NCBI RefSeq assembly: GCF_002019635.1
Contig: NZ_KV917371.1
Span: 620,001-684,000, forward strand
Length of the DNA stretch: 64,000 nucleotides
Source of the DNA: Metabacillus halosaccharovorans
GTDB lineage: Bacteria > Bacillota > Bacilli > Bacillales > Bacillaceae
Direction of reading: 5' to 3'
The notes under the pieces: model-generated
The model's input: only the letters and a program-made list of their open reading frames with translations
Told to the model about the DNA's origin: nothing
Databases searched by the model: none
Position numbers and translations under genes: made by a program
Part shown: piece after piece, positions 52,149-61,982 of the stretch
Layout: every line of letters begins with the position of its first letter
How positions within the stretch are numbered: position 1 is the first letter of the stretch

Positions 52149-52784
52149 TACTAACTCCCTAACAATTGTTTTTTAATAAATTGTCCTAAAAAAGAAAATA
52201 ATACTCAGAATTCACTTAATATCATTTTTTATATTAAAATAAATCATACATAAAACTCCCATATCCTAATTTCTAATTCAACATATTAGAAAAACCCCTT
52301 ACAATAAAAACATAGCTATTTTCAGAACAAAAGCACAAGCGCCTGATCAGCCTCAGGCAAATAAAACGATTTAGAGTAGAAGGTGTTCTTTGCCTTCAAT
52401 TCTAAATTGGCTTATGACATCGATGCAGTCAAAAGAGCGACGTCCTGTCCGCAAAAACTGCACTTGCACATCCTGTGCTTCGGAGCTGGATGTCGATCGC
52501 TTATCCACAGTTCAAAGAATTTTATAGTTTCTTAAACAATAAAAAAACACAAATGTTATTAACATTTGCGCTTCTATTATGGAGGATCACCTCAACTGCT
52601 ATTTTCAATATTTCACCTACACATTCCTGAGAATGAGGAACATCAATTGGTTTTTGTTCAAATTCTTCTCTCCTTTCCAGAATAATCCTTATAAAAAGCC
52701 ACTCCTATTTTAGAGTTAATAGAAGTGGCTCTTATTAATGAAATTAAAAATTATAGATAACTTTATACTACCTCTTTAGAAAGA
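52149..52784. other. Gene-free stretch with repeat and terminators
   Basis: No gene seen. It holds the promoter of the ger operon, a structured repeat (52325-52515), a CACAAATGTT / AACATTTGCG hairpin near 52551-52571, and a terminator at 52697-52733 for the oxidoreductase gene (AGCCACTTCTATT / AATAGGAGTGGCT with one wobble pair, then T run on the minus strand). Confidence 0.6.
52325..52515. repeat. Structured dispersed repeat
   Basis: Contains GCACAAGCGCCTGATCAGCC at the left, GACGTCCTGTCCG and CACATCCTGTGCTTCGGAG. The last two blocks resemble ones in the element at 27871-28060. GCACATCCTGTGC is a small inverted repeat. Probably a non-coding Bacillus intergenic repeat. Confidence 0.55.
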
Positions 52785-53804
52785 CTAGAAATTCTCTAAA
52801 ACAACTTTCCCAATCATTTGGCCAGTTTCCACCATTGCATGAGCCTTACGAAGATTATAGGCATTAATTGGAGAGATTGTTTCTTTTAATGTAGTACGAA
52901 ACTTACCTTCTTCAATTAACTGGCTTAATGAGGTTAATAATTCATGCTGTTTAACCATATCAGCAGTATGATACATTGCTCTTGTAAACATGAACTCCCA
53001 AACAAATGTAGCACTTTTACTTTTTAAAACGTTTAGATCAAGTGGTTTACTGTTTTCAACAATTGAACAAATTTTACCTTGAGGAATAATGGCGTCACCC
53101 ATACTTTCCCAGTGTTGATCAGTATTATTTAAGCAAAAGATATAGTCAACTTCTCTATAACCAAACTTTTCTAATTGGAATCGGAATGATTGATGATGAT
53201 TAATCACTAAATCTGATCCTAGTTCTTTAACCCATTTTGTGCTTTCTTCTCTAGAAGCTGTTGAGATAACTGTTAGCCCAGCCAATTTAGCCAACTGAAT
53301 AGCAGCAGACCCCACTCCACCAGCTCCACCAATAATTAGAATAGTCTTGTTCGTATTCTCTTGTTTGTAATTCAAATCAATACCTAATCGATCAAAAAGA
53401 CCTTCCCATGCGGTAATGGCAGTTAAAGGTAAAGCAGCTGCTTCTGCATCACTTAATGTTTCTGGTTTTTTTCCAACAATTCTTTCGTCTACTAACTGAA
53501 ATTCACTATAACTTCCTGGTCTAGTGATACTACCTGCATAATAAACCTTATCTCCCGGTTTAAAGATTGAGCAATCCGGACCCATCTCTTCAACTACACC
53601 ACAAGCATCCCAACCAAGAATTTTCAGAGCTTCTTCTTCCTTTTCTTTAGGTGAACGAAACCTTACATCAACTGGGTTAATGGAAATTGCGTTGATTTTT
53701 ACAAGTAAGTCACGCTGAGTAGGTACTGGTCTATCGATATTTTCCTCAATAAGACTCTCCTTATGTTCAATCGGTAAGTATTTGTATAAACCTATAGCTT
53801 TCAT
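52785..53804 (-). CDS. Zinc-type alcohol dehydrogenase/quinone oxidoreductase-like protein
   Basis: 339 aa from the ATG at 53804 (GGGAGG 8 nt upstream). GroES-like N-domain with INPVDVRFRSP and GWDACGVVEEMG, and a Rossmann domain with IIGGAGGVGSAAIQLAKLAGL. The zinc-binding residues of true alcohol dehydrogenases are absent, as in YogA/zeta-crystallin-like NADPH:quinone reductases. Divergent from an HxlR regulator that probably controls it in response to electrophiles or quinones. Confidence 0.88.
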   Translation of the reverse strand: MKAIGLYKYLPIEHKESLIEENIDRPVPTQRDLLVKINAISINPVDVRFRSPKEKEEEALKILGWDACGVVEEMGPDCSIFKPGDKVYYAGSITRPGSYSEFQLVDERIVGKKPETLSDAEAAALPLTAITAWEGLFDRLGIDLNYKQENTNKTILIIGGAGGVGSAAIQLAKLAGLTVISTASREESTKWVKELGSDLVINHHQSFRFQLEKFGYREVDYIFCLNNTDQHWESMGDAIIPQGKICSIVENSKPLDLNVLKSKSATFVWEFMFTRAMYHTADMVKQHELLTSLSQLIEEGKFRTTLKETISPINAYNLRKAHAMVETGQMIGKVVLENF

Positions 53805-54023
53805 TGTAAGTGCCTCCCATATAAGTAATTTCAGCTTCAATTATAGTAATTAAGGTGGTGACACGTAAGTAGGCACAATTATGTGAGATAGTTACATTAA
53901 TGTTAGTTATGGTAAAACCTTAGGAGTAAGCAGTTACTAAAGCTTTTAAGGAACGGAAGTAATAAAAGAGTGGATAAATTGGAAGAAAATATAAAATGAG
54001 TTTTATTTTTTCCTTGATTATAA

Positions 54024-54131
54024 TTATTAATTAAATTTTGCAAAACTAAAGAATTAAATGAGAAGGTAGAAAGTGAGCTGGAGTTACTTGTAAAAGAGTT
54101 CCCTAATTTAGAGGAATTTCAAATCATGTAG
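54024..54131 (+). pseudogene. Possible gene remnant
   Basis: A 35-codon open stretch without a start codon reads ELNEKVESELELLVKEF then PNLEEFQIM and a stop. The composition looks like the C-terminal end of a helical protein. Nothing else of the gene is seen. Could be chance. Confidence 0.25.
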
Positions 54132-54309
54132 GATAGTATCACTTTTTTATACATAAGCAAATTTTCATTAATTAATAAGCCCTAAATCGATATGTACTCA
54201 CTTTGTTTTGGGAGATTTTATTAAATATGGTAAAATTAGTATGTTCTAAAACAGTATTATGTATCTAATAGATTGAGAGAAAAACTATTGTTGTAGGAGT
54301 GACAGAGAA

Positions 54310-54672
54310 ATGAGAAATAGAAAAAGTGGATATGGTTGTCCTGAAGGATGTCCCGTAGAAGCAACTCTGGATGTAATTGGGGGAAAATGGAAAGGTGTTA
54401 TCTTATTCCACCTTATTGATGAAAAGAAACGTTTTAATAAACTTAGATCATTAATGCCAGGTATTACTCAAAGAATGTTATCGTTACAGTTAAGGGAATT
54501 GGAAAATGATAGGATTATCCATAGAGAAGTGTACCCAGAAATTCCCCCTAAAGTTGAATATTCTTTAACAGACTTTGGGAGAACGTTAGAACCAATTATT
54601 GTCTTAATGAAAGACTGGGGAGAAAATTATAAAAAACATATGGGAGAGGATAAACAGAAGAATACTAATTAG
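54310..54672 (+). CDS. HxlR-family transcriptional regulator
   Basis: 120 aa. Winged HTH with the HxlR start [23 protein letters not shown] and [42 protein letters not shown]. Cys10 and Cys14 (GCPEGCP) could sense electrophiles, as in HypR/YodB-type members. GGAGTG lies upstream of the ATG. It lies 505 bp from, and divergent to, the quinone-reductase-like gene. Confidence 0.9.
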   Translation: MRNRKSGYGCPEGCPVEATLDVIGGKWKGVILFHLIDEKKRFNKLRSLMPGITQRMLSLQLRELENDRIIHREVYPEIPPKVEYSLTDFGRTLEPIIVLMKDWGENYKKHMGEDKQKNTN

Positions 54673-55003
54673 AGTGTAAAAATCTTAAATTGTTCTTCAA
54701 AAAAGCCTTCTTTGAGCGAGTTTTTACAATTTAATCCAATTACTCATAACCTTTGTAGAATTTTTACTACACAGGTATTTTTTATAATTTTTTTGGAGGT
54801 TAAAAATTATGGATACATAGCATGGAACCAAGTTTTTCTTCACTTCAAAAACGTGTTAATAACACGTTTCGTTCTTTACAGATATAATGAGAAAAACGTC
54901 TCATTCCATTATTAACAAGGAATTCAGACGTTTATATCACTCTGGCAATGGTGCCATTTACGCTTATACAGTACCTAAACAAATGGGATGTTATATTTTA
55001 TTC
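54673..55003. other. Intergenic region with hairpins downstream of HxlR and asb
   Basis: No gene supported. Hairpins AAACGTGTT / AACACGTTT (54848-54870) and AATGAGA / TCTCATT (54887-54907). The first has T-rich flanks on the minus strand and may end the asb transcript. Confidence 0.5.
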
Positions 55004-55837
55004 TCATATCTGCTTCACTAGTAACTGCTGAAGTAATTCCCGCACCTCACTTCCATCTCTCTTCAACACATCCTTCACATTCCCTCCAAACCATTCTAAC
55101 GAAGCGTTAATATCCATTGTATCAATAGCTTCGCTTAAAAACTCAAGGTAGTCTACCTGGCCGTGAAATAGAGGCACCATTCCTTCTCTTGACCCTGCAG
55201 CAGCGTAGACATTGTCTGGTGCAAATACTGATAGCTTTTCACGTGACGAGATGTTTTTCAGATGAAAATGGGAGATATAAGGCTGAAGCTCTCTCAATGC
55301 ATGAATCGGATGTATCCCAGATTCCCACATATGAAGAACATCAAAGTTAATCCGTAGTGCCGGATGATGAACCTCTTGTAATAGTTTTAGCGTTGAAGCG
55401 AGTTGATCTGCCAGTGTATTTGGATGAGTTTCTACTAGAAGATATTGTCCTTTCGTGTGTAGTTCTTCACAAATAAGGCGGATTTTTTGCACAAGTTCTT
55501 TTCGCTCTTGATGGCTTGTTTGTTCACTTCCCTTTTGTCCGACAAATGTTCGAATTTTGTTTGTGCCCCAATGCTTCGCGATGTTTGAAAGATTGTTTGT
55601 CTCCTTGATCAACGTGTCAATATTGGCATCTAAAGGAAGGTAATCACTTATCATACTTGTTTCCAAACCGTAGGCGCTGAGCCATTCTTCGCCATAGTGG
55701 GAATCGTCTCGCAAATTTTTCGCATGTACTCCCCAAAGTTCTATTCCGTCAAACTGTTGTGACTTTGCCCAATGAGCAATTTGATCAATTGAATAAAGAT
55801 GATGTCGAAAAGAAATGGTACAAATTGAAAGCTTCAT
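55004..55837 (-). CDS. asbF: 3-dehydroshikimate dehydratase, petrobactin biosynthesis
   Basis: 277 aa, TIM-barrel of the xylose-isomerase/AP-endonuclease group, near the usual AsbF length of about 280. MKLSICTISFRHHLYSIDQIAHW opens it, and metal ligands are expected in VETHPNT, INFDVLHMWESG, ISHFHLKN and LEWFGG. AsbF makes 3,4-dihydroxybenzoate from 3-dehydroshikimate, the catechol of petrobactin. Its ATG overlaps the asbE stop (ATGA). Last gene of asbABCDEF. Confidence 0.93.
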   Translation of the reverse strand: MKLSICTISFRHHLYSIDQIAHWAKSQQFDGIELWGVHAKNLRDDSHYGEEWLSAYGLETSMISDYLPLDANIDTLIKETNNLSNIAKHWGTNKIRTFVGQKGSEQTSHQERKELVQKIRLICEELHTKGQYLLVETHPNTLADQLASTLKLLQEVHHPALRINFDVLHMWESGIHPIHALRELQPYISHFHLKNISSREKLSVFAPDNVYAAAGSREGMVPLFHGQVDYLEFLSEAIDTMDINASLEWFGGNVKDVLKRDGSEVRELLQQLLVKQI

Positions 55838-56811
55838 CGTACAGGTTCACCTTCTTTTTGAGAAAGGTTTTGCATTTGTAACCATTTGTTGAAACAAACC
55901 TGTAAACCTTTCTTTATTTTAAATTCCAGTTCATTTTGTTCTTGCAGTTTTTCTTCTATCAAATCAAGAATAAAAGGTTCTTTCGTTACTTCATACTTCA
56001 TTGCGCGGTATTGGATCGTGGTGAATCCTTTAACAAGATGTTCGATTTCTGTACACCACTGTTCAAATCCTTCTTCCTCCAGATCGAGGGCTTCCCAGAA
56101 ATAAGCAAAAGCATGTTCATACGCATATTTTCTAATCGCTAAAACAGGCAGCTGTTTTAAGGCTTGCGAAAGCTTTATTTGGTGAGGATTTCCTGTCGTG
56201 ACATCACGGATGATCTCATCAATTGCCTCTGTTATCGGGTTTACATCATATTTGATGCATGTATGAAAATAAGCTTGAATTGTTTCTTTCGTTGGCGGTT
56301 TAATATCCGACGCGTGAAAATAATAACCACCTTCAACACTCGGTTCATTAATGGCTTGAAGAATTCTTTCTTTTGGGAGGATGCCTTCCCATCGAAAGTC
56401 AGGGTCATACATGAACCACTCATCTTCTCTTTCTGTCTTTTCAAGCATGACATAATGAGGAAACGGTCTTTGATGAAATTTATTCTCTCGTTCCGGCAGC
56501 ATCGATAAATCAAGCATCACCATGACAGATGTGTGGTTGTTTTTTTGTTCTATCAATCTTTGGAGTTCTATTATATTTGCTGATTTAGACTTCTTTTCGT
56601 CATACCATTTAAACAGCTTCACACCATAAAGCAGTTCATACCATTCCTGAAAGAACTCATGGTCAATTTGATCGGAATGATAGGTTAACTTTCCGTTTAC
56701 CACATCAAAATCCGCATCCCACACACCAAAATAATAGGGTCTATGATCGACCCCTTTCGTTTTCTTGATCACTTCACAAACACAGCTAACAAAGCAATGA
56801 ACCTTTATCAT
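55834..56811 (-). CDS. asbE: Petrobactin biosynthesis protein AsbE
   Basis: 325 aa, the usual AsbE length. Identified by size and operon position between AsbD and AsbF, and by its own features: VHCFVSCVCEVIKKTKGVDHRPYYFG at the start and DEWFMYDPDFRWEG in the middle, resembling Cys-protease-like folds. AsbE condenses the carrier-bound 3,4-dihydroxybenzoate with spermidine/citrate intermediates. ATGA overlap with asbD and asbF. Confidence 0.9.
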   Translation of the reverse strand: MIKVHCFVSCVCEVIKKTKGVDHRPYYFGVWDADFDVVNGKLTYHSDQIDHEFFQEWYELLYGVKLFKWYDEKKSKSANIIELQRLIEQKNNHTSVMVMLDLSMLPERENKFHQRPFPHYVMLEKTEREDEWFMYDPDFRWEGILPKERILQAINEPSVEGGYYFHASDIKPPTKETIQAYFHTCIKYDVNPITEAIDEIIRDVTTGNPHQIKLSQALKQLPVLAIRKYAYEHAFAYFWEALDLEEEGFEQWCTEIEHLVKGFTTIQYRAMKYEVTKEPFILDLIEEKLQEQNELEFKIKKGLQVCFNKWLQMQNLSQKEGEPVR

Positions 56812-57080
56812 TTTATTCCTCCAAGTGCTTCACATTGTTGACGTTTAATAAACTCAATTACTGTATGGATGGTTTGAAAATCCTTTGGAACAAGCATTTC
56901 ATCTGGAACTTTAATGCCGAAGTCCAATTCGATATACAAAATGAGCTCAAGAATCATCACCGAATCCATGTATAAATCTTCATTTAAACGTGCTTCCTCA
57001 TGAAATGACGCCATTGTGGGAAGCTCCAGTTTATCTTTTAAAATGTGATAAATCATTTCAATTATTTCTTCTCTCTTCAT
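56808..57080 (-). CDS. asbD: Aryl carrier protein AsbD
   Basis: 90 aa acyl/aryl carrier protein. Phosphopantetheine attachment Ser40 lies in DLYMDSVMILELILYIE. It holds 3,4-dihydroxybenzoate as a thioester after AsbC activation. Translationally coupled by ATGA overlaps on both sides. Confidence 0.92.
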   Translation of the reverse strand: MKREEIIEMIYHILKDKLELPTMASFHEEARLNEDLYMDSVMILELILYIELDFGIKVPDEMLVPKDFQTIHTVIEFIKRQQCEALGGIK

Positions 57081-58309
57081 ATATGTAACTCCGCTAATTG
57101 GTTTCTGCTAATCTTTCCGTTTTGCAGCTTCCCAATCTCCTCTACCTGTTTAAATTCCAATGGTATTTGATGTGGAGCAAGAAATCGGCTGCACCAATCT
57201 CTTAACTCAGACTCTTCAATTCTTTCATTTGAAACATATTGAGCACATACCCGCTCACCTGAGAGTTTGTTTTTCATTTTATAAACAACAGCCTCGCTGA
57301 TTCTTGGTTCCTCCAGTAGAACATTTTCAATATCATGTGGATATACATTTAAGCCAGCGACATTAATGGTGTCATCGATTCTGGATAGAAAAACGAGAAT
57401 TCCTTCTTTTAGATAGCCCAAATCACGTGTGTAAATCGACTTATCAAAGGTATGAATGACAACTTCTCCAGGGTTGTCTTCTTCACCGGCTTCTATTTTC
57501 ACATGTTGCAATGGGAACCCCATTTCAGCAGGATGTTTTAGTTCAGAATGAATAGCAACACATCCCGCTTCCGAACAACCATACTGCTGAAAAACTTTCT
57601 GTGATACAGCTTTTATGGAATTCAGCCAATTGGACGGCATAACCGTACCGGAAGTCATCACACAATCCATTAGTTCACCATTCTTCATTAAACGACTTAA
57701 TGTATGAAGCAAAGGGGGTGCAGCATAAAGTATATGTTTTTTGTGTTGATGCAGTTTTTTGATCACATATTTTGGATTCAAATTTGTGATCACGATAGGC
57801 TCTACCCCTCTTTTTAAACAAGCCAACACACCGCTAATTAGTCCATATGAATGGGTAATCGGACATGCCACAATTGAAGATGTTCCTTGTTCAACAGGCA
57901 ATGAGGCAACATAGCTATTTAGCTCTTCCTCAATTGAATGCCATGTACGTTCGATTATTTTCGGAGATCCTGTTGTTCCTGAGCTCATCTGAATAAGCCC
58001 CCCAGTTGCTTCATACCTAACACTTGATAGTTCAATAACCGAATCAAGAGTTTGGAAGAATAATAGATCTCTACCTGCTTTCTCTGCTAGACGAATGGCC
58101 CCGTCCTTTGGGGTGGATGGATGAATCGGAAACACAGATGCCCCTTTTTCCCGAATATACAGGAGAAGTGACAGCCACTGAAAAGCATCTGTCAGACAAA
58201 CCGCTAAACGGTGATTCTTACAATCTCTTATATATGGTATTTGATCAAATAAACGAAACTGCTCTTGTACATCTTTTATCGTGTAATGTTGGTCATTCAC
58301 ATAGAACAT
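57077..58309 (-). CDS. asbC: 3,4-dihydroxybenzoate-AMP ligase AsbC
   Basis: 410 aa, adenylate-forming enzyme slightly shorter than typical A domains but equal to AsbC. AMP-binding motif LIQMSSGTTGSPKIIERTWH; further core motif at RDLGYLKEGILVFLSRIDDTINVAGLNVYP; C-terminal Lys in GKLQNGKISRNQL. It activates 3,4-dihydroxybenzoate and loads AsbD. GGGAGG precedes the ATG. Confidence 0.93.
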   Translation of the reverse strand: MFYVNDQHYTIKDVQEQFRLFDQIPYIRDCKNHRLAVCLTDAFQWLSLLLYIREKGASVFPIHPSTPKDGAIRLAEKAGRDLLFFQTLDSVIELSSVRYEATGGLIQMSSGTTGSPKIIERTWHSIEEELNSYVASLPVEQGTSSIVACPITHSYGLISGVLACLKRGVEPIVITNLNPKYVIKKLHQHKKHILYAAPPLLHTLSRLMKNGELMDCVMTSGTVMPSNWLNSIKAVSQKVFQQYGCSEAGCVAIHSELKHPAEMGFPLQHVKIEAGEEDNPGEVVIHTFDKSIYTRDLGYLKEGILVFLSRIDDTINVAGLNVYPHDIENVLLEEPRISEAVVYKMKNKLSGERVCAQYVSNERIEESELRDWCSRFLAPHQIPLEFKQVEEIGKLQNGKISRNQLAELHI

Positions 58310-58324
58310 GAATTATTCCTCCCG

Positions 58325-60043
58325 CTAATCAATTTGACTAAACACATTTTTCACTAAATGACGATATTCTTTTTGCTCGTTTTGAAGCTTCTTTGTTACT
58401 AGAGATTCAACATAAATATCTGGTTTTACAGACTCGATTTTTTGATGACGTTCTTGTAATACAGGATGTTTCTTCAAATGGTTTGAGATCGCCATTTTTA
58501 TTTTCTTCCAAAATAGTTCTTCATTGAGGCTAGTTTTTTCTTCAAGAAGATACGCCAGCTCACTAAAATGAAAAACAAACAGTGTATCCATCACTAATTC
58601 TCTCAATGCTTCTACAGATGACATCCAATAATAGTGGTCTGCAGATGCATTTCGGTATTCTCTATGAATCTTCTCAAAATCTGGAACAAGCCGAGAATCT
58701 GAGACAAATTCGTTTGTATATTCAATACTTTCATGAAAATCACGTAACACAATTCGCGTTGGCCACCCGTTTCTGTGAAGCAAAATCATATTCTGTGCAT
58801 GTGCCTCAAAGGCAATTCCGTGCGCGACTAACAAATGCCACACTGGCACTACACATACTTCAACTAAACGCTCCACCCAGTTTTCGGCTCCATATTGAGT
58901 CAGCCAATTATCAATAAACAATTGTCCATCTTGTTCAATCATCATAAGTGCTGTAAATGGGACGGCCTCTTCGTCTTCATTCATATATGTTCTAATACTT
59001 TCCCGCCAAATCACGCCAAGCTGACCATGTAACTTAGAGCTTTCCTTACATTCAACACTAATTCCGGCATATTCCTTTAACATTACAAGTTCAGCATCAT
59101 GAGCTAAGTAAGGATCAGATTGTAGTATCTTTTCCAGCCATTCTGAAATAAAAGGTGCTGCACAAATAGATGGAGATGATATGGTTCTTAACGATGAAGT
59201 ATTGACCATATTCATCGGCAGTTTAAGATACGCCTTGTTCGGATTAGATTGATTCCATAGTGTACGTACTGATTGTGTAGCTCTGTATTGATCACCTTTA
59301 TCAGATAATAGAATCAGGTCACCTGTTGCTAGTAAATGAGTTACTTGCGGATATAGTGATTGCCATTGCCATGGATGGATAGGAAGAAATGTGTACTCTT
59401 CAAATGTTGCACCTGCTTGAGTAAGTTGCTCATTTAACTCATGCCACATGTCTTCTCCCAATTCCCGCTTCCAAAACTTCTGTTCATCCTCAAGTAATGA
59501 CACATGTACAATATTTCTTTTTGCGGCTGTCCACTTTAGTGTAAAAACCTGTTTTGCCTCCGGACCATATGCTTCATGATCTTCTAATGTGAAACCTGTT
59601 CGGGATTTAAAACAAGGATGATAAGGATGTCCTTCAACAACCTCAGACTCCAGTTCCTCATAACTTGAATACCTTCTAGATAAAGGTAACGTTAAGTGTT
59701 TTTCATTCCATTCACATAGCTTGATTGTTTGAGAGAGTTCATGGTAAACACGCTTATAAACGTGTTCGTCATTGGTGCACTCTTTTAGCAGCTCATCGAT
59801 TGTTACTTCTTTTTCCTGATCGTCAGGTAAAAGTTGAATGATGTTTGATTCATTTAGGCGAATTCGATCAAATGCACTCTTTCTTCCATTGCAACAATAT
59901 GTCCGCTTCTTACCATAAAGGTGAAAAACTCCATTGCTTACCTCGTCATAATCGATTAATCCTTCATACATCATCGCTTCAACCAACTGCTTCTTTACTC
60001 GATTAGATATCTTGTTAGAAGGTATATGATAGGATTTTTGCAT
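58325..60043 (-). CDS. asbB: NRPS-independent siderophore synthetase AsbB
   Basis: 572 aa from the ATG at 60043 with AAGGAGG 7 nt upstream; a longer frame begins inside asbA without a site. IucA/IucC-family ATP-grasp-like synthetase: FLPIHPWQWQ, GDQYRATQSVRTLWNQ and EAHAQNMILLHRNGWPTRIVLRDFH. It condenses spermidine or its 3,4-dihydroxybenzoyl derivative with citrate. Overlaps asbA by 29 bases. Confidence 0.93.
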   Translation of the reverse strand: MQKSYHIPSNKISNRVKKQLVEAMMYEGLIDYDEVSNGVFHLYGKKRTYCCNGRKSAFDRIRLNESNIIQLLPDDQEKEVTIDELLKECTNDEHVYKRVYHELSQTIKLCEWNEKHLTLPLSRRYSSYEELESEVVEGHPYHPCFKSRTGFTLEDHEAYGPEAKQVFTLKWTAAKRNIVHVSLLEDEQKFWKRELGEDMWHELNEQLTQAGATFEEYTFLPIHPWQWQSLYPQVTHLLATGDLILLSDKGDQYRATQSVRTLWNQSNPNKAYLKLPMNMVNTSSLRTISSPSICAAPFISEWLEKILQSDPYLAHDAELVMLKEYAGISVECKESSKLHGQLGVIWRESIRTYMNEDEEAVPFTALMMIEQDGQLFIDNWLTQYGAENWVERLVEVCVVPVWHLLVAHGIAFEAHAQNMILLHRNGWPTRIVLRDFHESIEYTNEFVSDSRLVPDFEKIHREYRNASADHYYWMSSVEALRELVMDTLFVFHFSELAYLLEEKTSLNEELFWKKIKMAISNHLKKHPVLQERHQKIESVKPDIYVESLVTKKLQNEQKEYRHLVKNVFSQID

Positions 60044-61841
60044 CTTTTTCCTCCTTATGATGTGCGAATAGTGGATTGGCAATTTGAGTGTAAATGGCTT
60101 GCTCTAGGTCAGCTGTTAATTCGTCTACATTATGAAATCTCGTTAATAAGTTTGCTTTATGTGACAGCTTTTCTTCATGAAGTAATTTGTGAACAAACCT
60201 TTTTCCTTGCCCTGTTAGATTCTTTTTTAGCTCATGTAATTTTTGGACTGTTATGTTGATCAGGGCTGTTTCGATTAAGAGTTGATCTGCTCCAAAGCGA
60301 TAAATCACAGAAAATAGTTGATTGACCACTAAGTAGTAAGTAAATCTCTCTTGAATCATGTTATCGTTGTAAAATAACTCAGATGTTTCGAAAAGACCCG
60401 GTTCTATGAAAAGAAGTTCTTTTTGACGTGATGATGAGAGATAGTAGCCTTGATTGTCACGATAATAGTAATGTTCCGGATAACCTGTTGATACATTCAG
60501 TACACTATTTTGTTGGTGTGCTTCCAACGCAATTCCATGTTCATCATAAAGTCGGATCAACGGTTCAATTGAACAAGTCCAATACTTATCAAACCATTCC
60601 AAGCTCACTTCTTCCAATGACCTGCCTTCTCTATGTGCATTCATCACAATCATGTGATGAAGTTGCGATTTTTGGTGAGGAAAAGGATCCTGAACAATGG
60701 AAGCAATTGAACTGATTCCTTTGTTGTCGCCTTCTTTGAAGCGGTTTGACCTCATAATGACCTCAAATCCTGACTCTTTTTTAAAAGGAAAATCCACAGT
60801 CATATAGGCAGGATCTTCAATAATTGAAAAAGAAGGATACTTGTCCGAGAATGGGAGCTTTTTAAGAAGACTCGACATGACAACTCCTGCTTTAAGCTCG
60901 TGCTTTTTATTAACCCTTAACGAATTTGTTACTTTAACAGGAATCGAGAATTTATACATCCAGTCTTCCTTCTCACAGTACACCGTTCTTATTGAAGATG
61001 TTGCGGTAAAGTGAGGTCCCAACACGCCAAGATCTTTTATCGTTCCTGTTCCCATGGCCTTTTTCACTTCATCCTGCTGCAGCAGCCATTGAGCTTGAAG
61101 TGGATGCATGGGAATCAAACAAGTTCCCCCTTCGATTGTGAAAGATGGCAGATCCTTCACTACGGATTGAAGGATGATGGTACTTGCACATTCTGACATG
61201 CTTGATGATTCTGTGATAAGATCCCGATCAACTTGAAAGTAATGCAGCTGAAACTTGCCTTTTAATTCAGGTGCAAAGCTTTGTTGCTGCCAGTTAGACA
61301 TCCCTTGCCTGCTTTTAGGGGTAGGGTGAAGCCAATGTCCAAATAAAAGCGACTGTTCATTCTCAATAAATGTTGAATCTCCTTCAGATAAAAGAGGCAG
61401 ATCTTCTTTTCTTTCTTCAATATAGTGAGTCATCGTTTGATAGCTTTCTATGACCCGAAGAATAAGTTCATCATAATGTGATGCAAGTTCATAGCATCCA
61501 TTTGCCCTTGCCATTAGGTGAAGTTCTTGAATAAGGTTCATCATGATGTTTAATCTGTCTACTGTTTTCCATCTGTTTTCCTTTGGACAATATTTAAGGG
61601 ATATGCCAATCTGGTGTTTTCCAACTTGAGATTGATAAAGTACCTCAAATGCATATTTATCACTTTGCATGTGTAAATGCAGTTCAACCATATCGCATCC
61701 ATTAAGAAAACAAGAGAAACTATTTTCTTTTTTCCATTTCTCTGCTTCTATCCAGAACCCACTATCAACTTCACGCAAATAACAATTAAGAAATGCTTGT
61801 AATGTTGCTTCTACTGCAATCTGTTTGGCGGTTAAATCCAT
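60015..61841 (-). CDS. asbA: NRPS-independent siderophore synthetase AsbA
   Basis: 608 aa, close to the usual AsbA length. IucA/IucC motifs: CLIPMHPLQAQW, TATSSIRTVYC, EAHQQNSVLNVSTGYPEHYYYRDNQGYYL. It joins citrate to spermidine in the first step of petrobactin assembly. AGAGGTG precedes the ATG. A Fur box lies at 61879-61893. First gene of the operon asbABCDEF. Confidence 0.94.
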   Translation of the reverse strand: MDLTAKQIAVEATLQAFLNCYLREVDSGFWIEAEKWKKENSFSCFLNGCDMVELHLHMQSDKYAFEVLYQSQVGKHQIGISLKYCPKENRWKTVDRLNIMMNLIQELHLMARANGCYELASHYDELILRVIESYQTMTHYIEERKEDLPLLSEGDSTFIENEQSLLFGHWLHPTPKSRQGMSNWQQQSFAPELKGKFQLHYFQVDRDLITESSSMSECASTIILQSVVKDLPSFTIEGGTCLIPMHPLQAQWLLQQDEVKKAMGTGTIKDLGVLGPHFTATSSIRTVYCEKEDWMYKFSIPVKVTNSLRVNKKHELKAGVVMSSLLKKLPFSDKYPSFSIIEDPAYMTVDFPFKKESGFEVIMRSNRFKEGDNKGISSIASIVQDPFPHQKSQLHHMIVMNAHREGRSLEEVSLEWFDKYWTCSIEPLIRLYDEHGIALEAHQQNSVLNVSTGYPEHYYYRDNQGYYLSSSRQKELLFIEPGLFETSELFYNDNMIQERFTYYLVVNQLFSVIYRFGADQLLIETALINITVQKLHELKKNLTGQGKRFVHKLLHEEKLSHKANLLTRFHNVDELTADLEQAIYTQIANPLFAHHKEEKDAKILSYTF

Positions 61842-61878
61842 TATTACACCTCTTTTTAGAGTCTTTAGTCCTAATAAC

Positions 61879-61893
61879 TGATAATCATTCTCA
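61879..61893. promoter_or_regulatory. Fur box upstream of asbA
   Basis: TGATAATCATTCTCA matches the 7-1-7 Fur pattern TGATAAT-N-ATTATCA with one mismatch. Iron repression of asb is expected. Confidence 0.75.
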
Positions 61894-61906
61894 ATGACAG
61901 GGAGGA

Positions 61907-61935
61907 AAATAGTCTTCCTTTACAGAAGACTATTT
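61907..61935 (-). terminator. Hairpin between binding protein gene and asbA
   Basis: AAATAGTCTTC / GAAGACTATTT, 11-bp perfect stem; on the minus strand four T follow. It separates the binding-protein transcript from the asb transcript. Confidence 0.65.
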
Positions 61936-61982
61936 GATTACTAGCGGTTTCGGTTTCGTATTTATTTTTTACATTGAAGCGA

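Noticed and set aside
54712-54915. 67-codon frame after HxlR
   Set aside because: Crosses two hairpins, has no ribosome-binding site and no family character.
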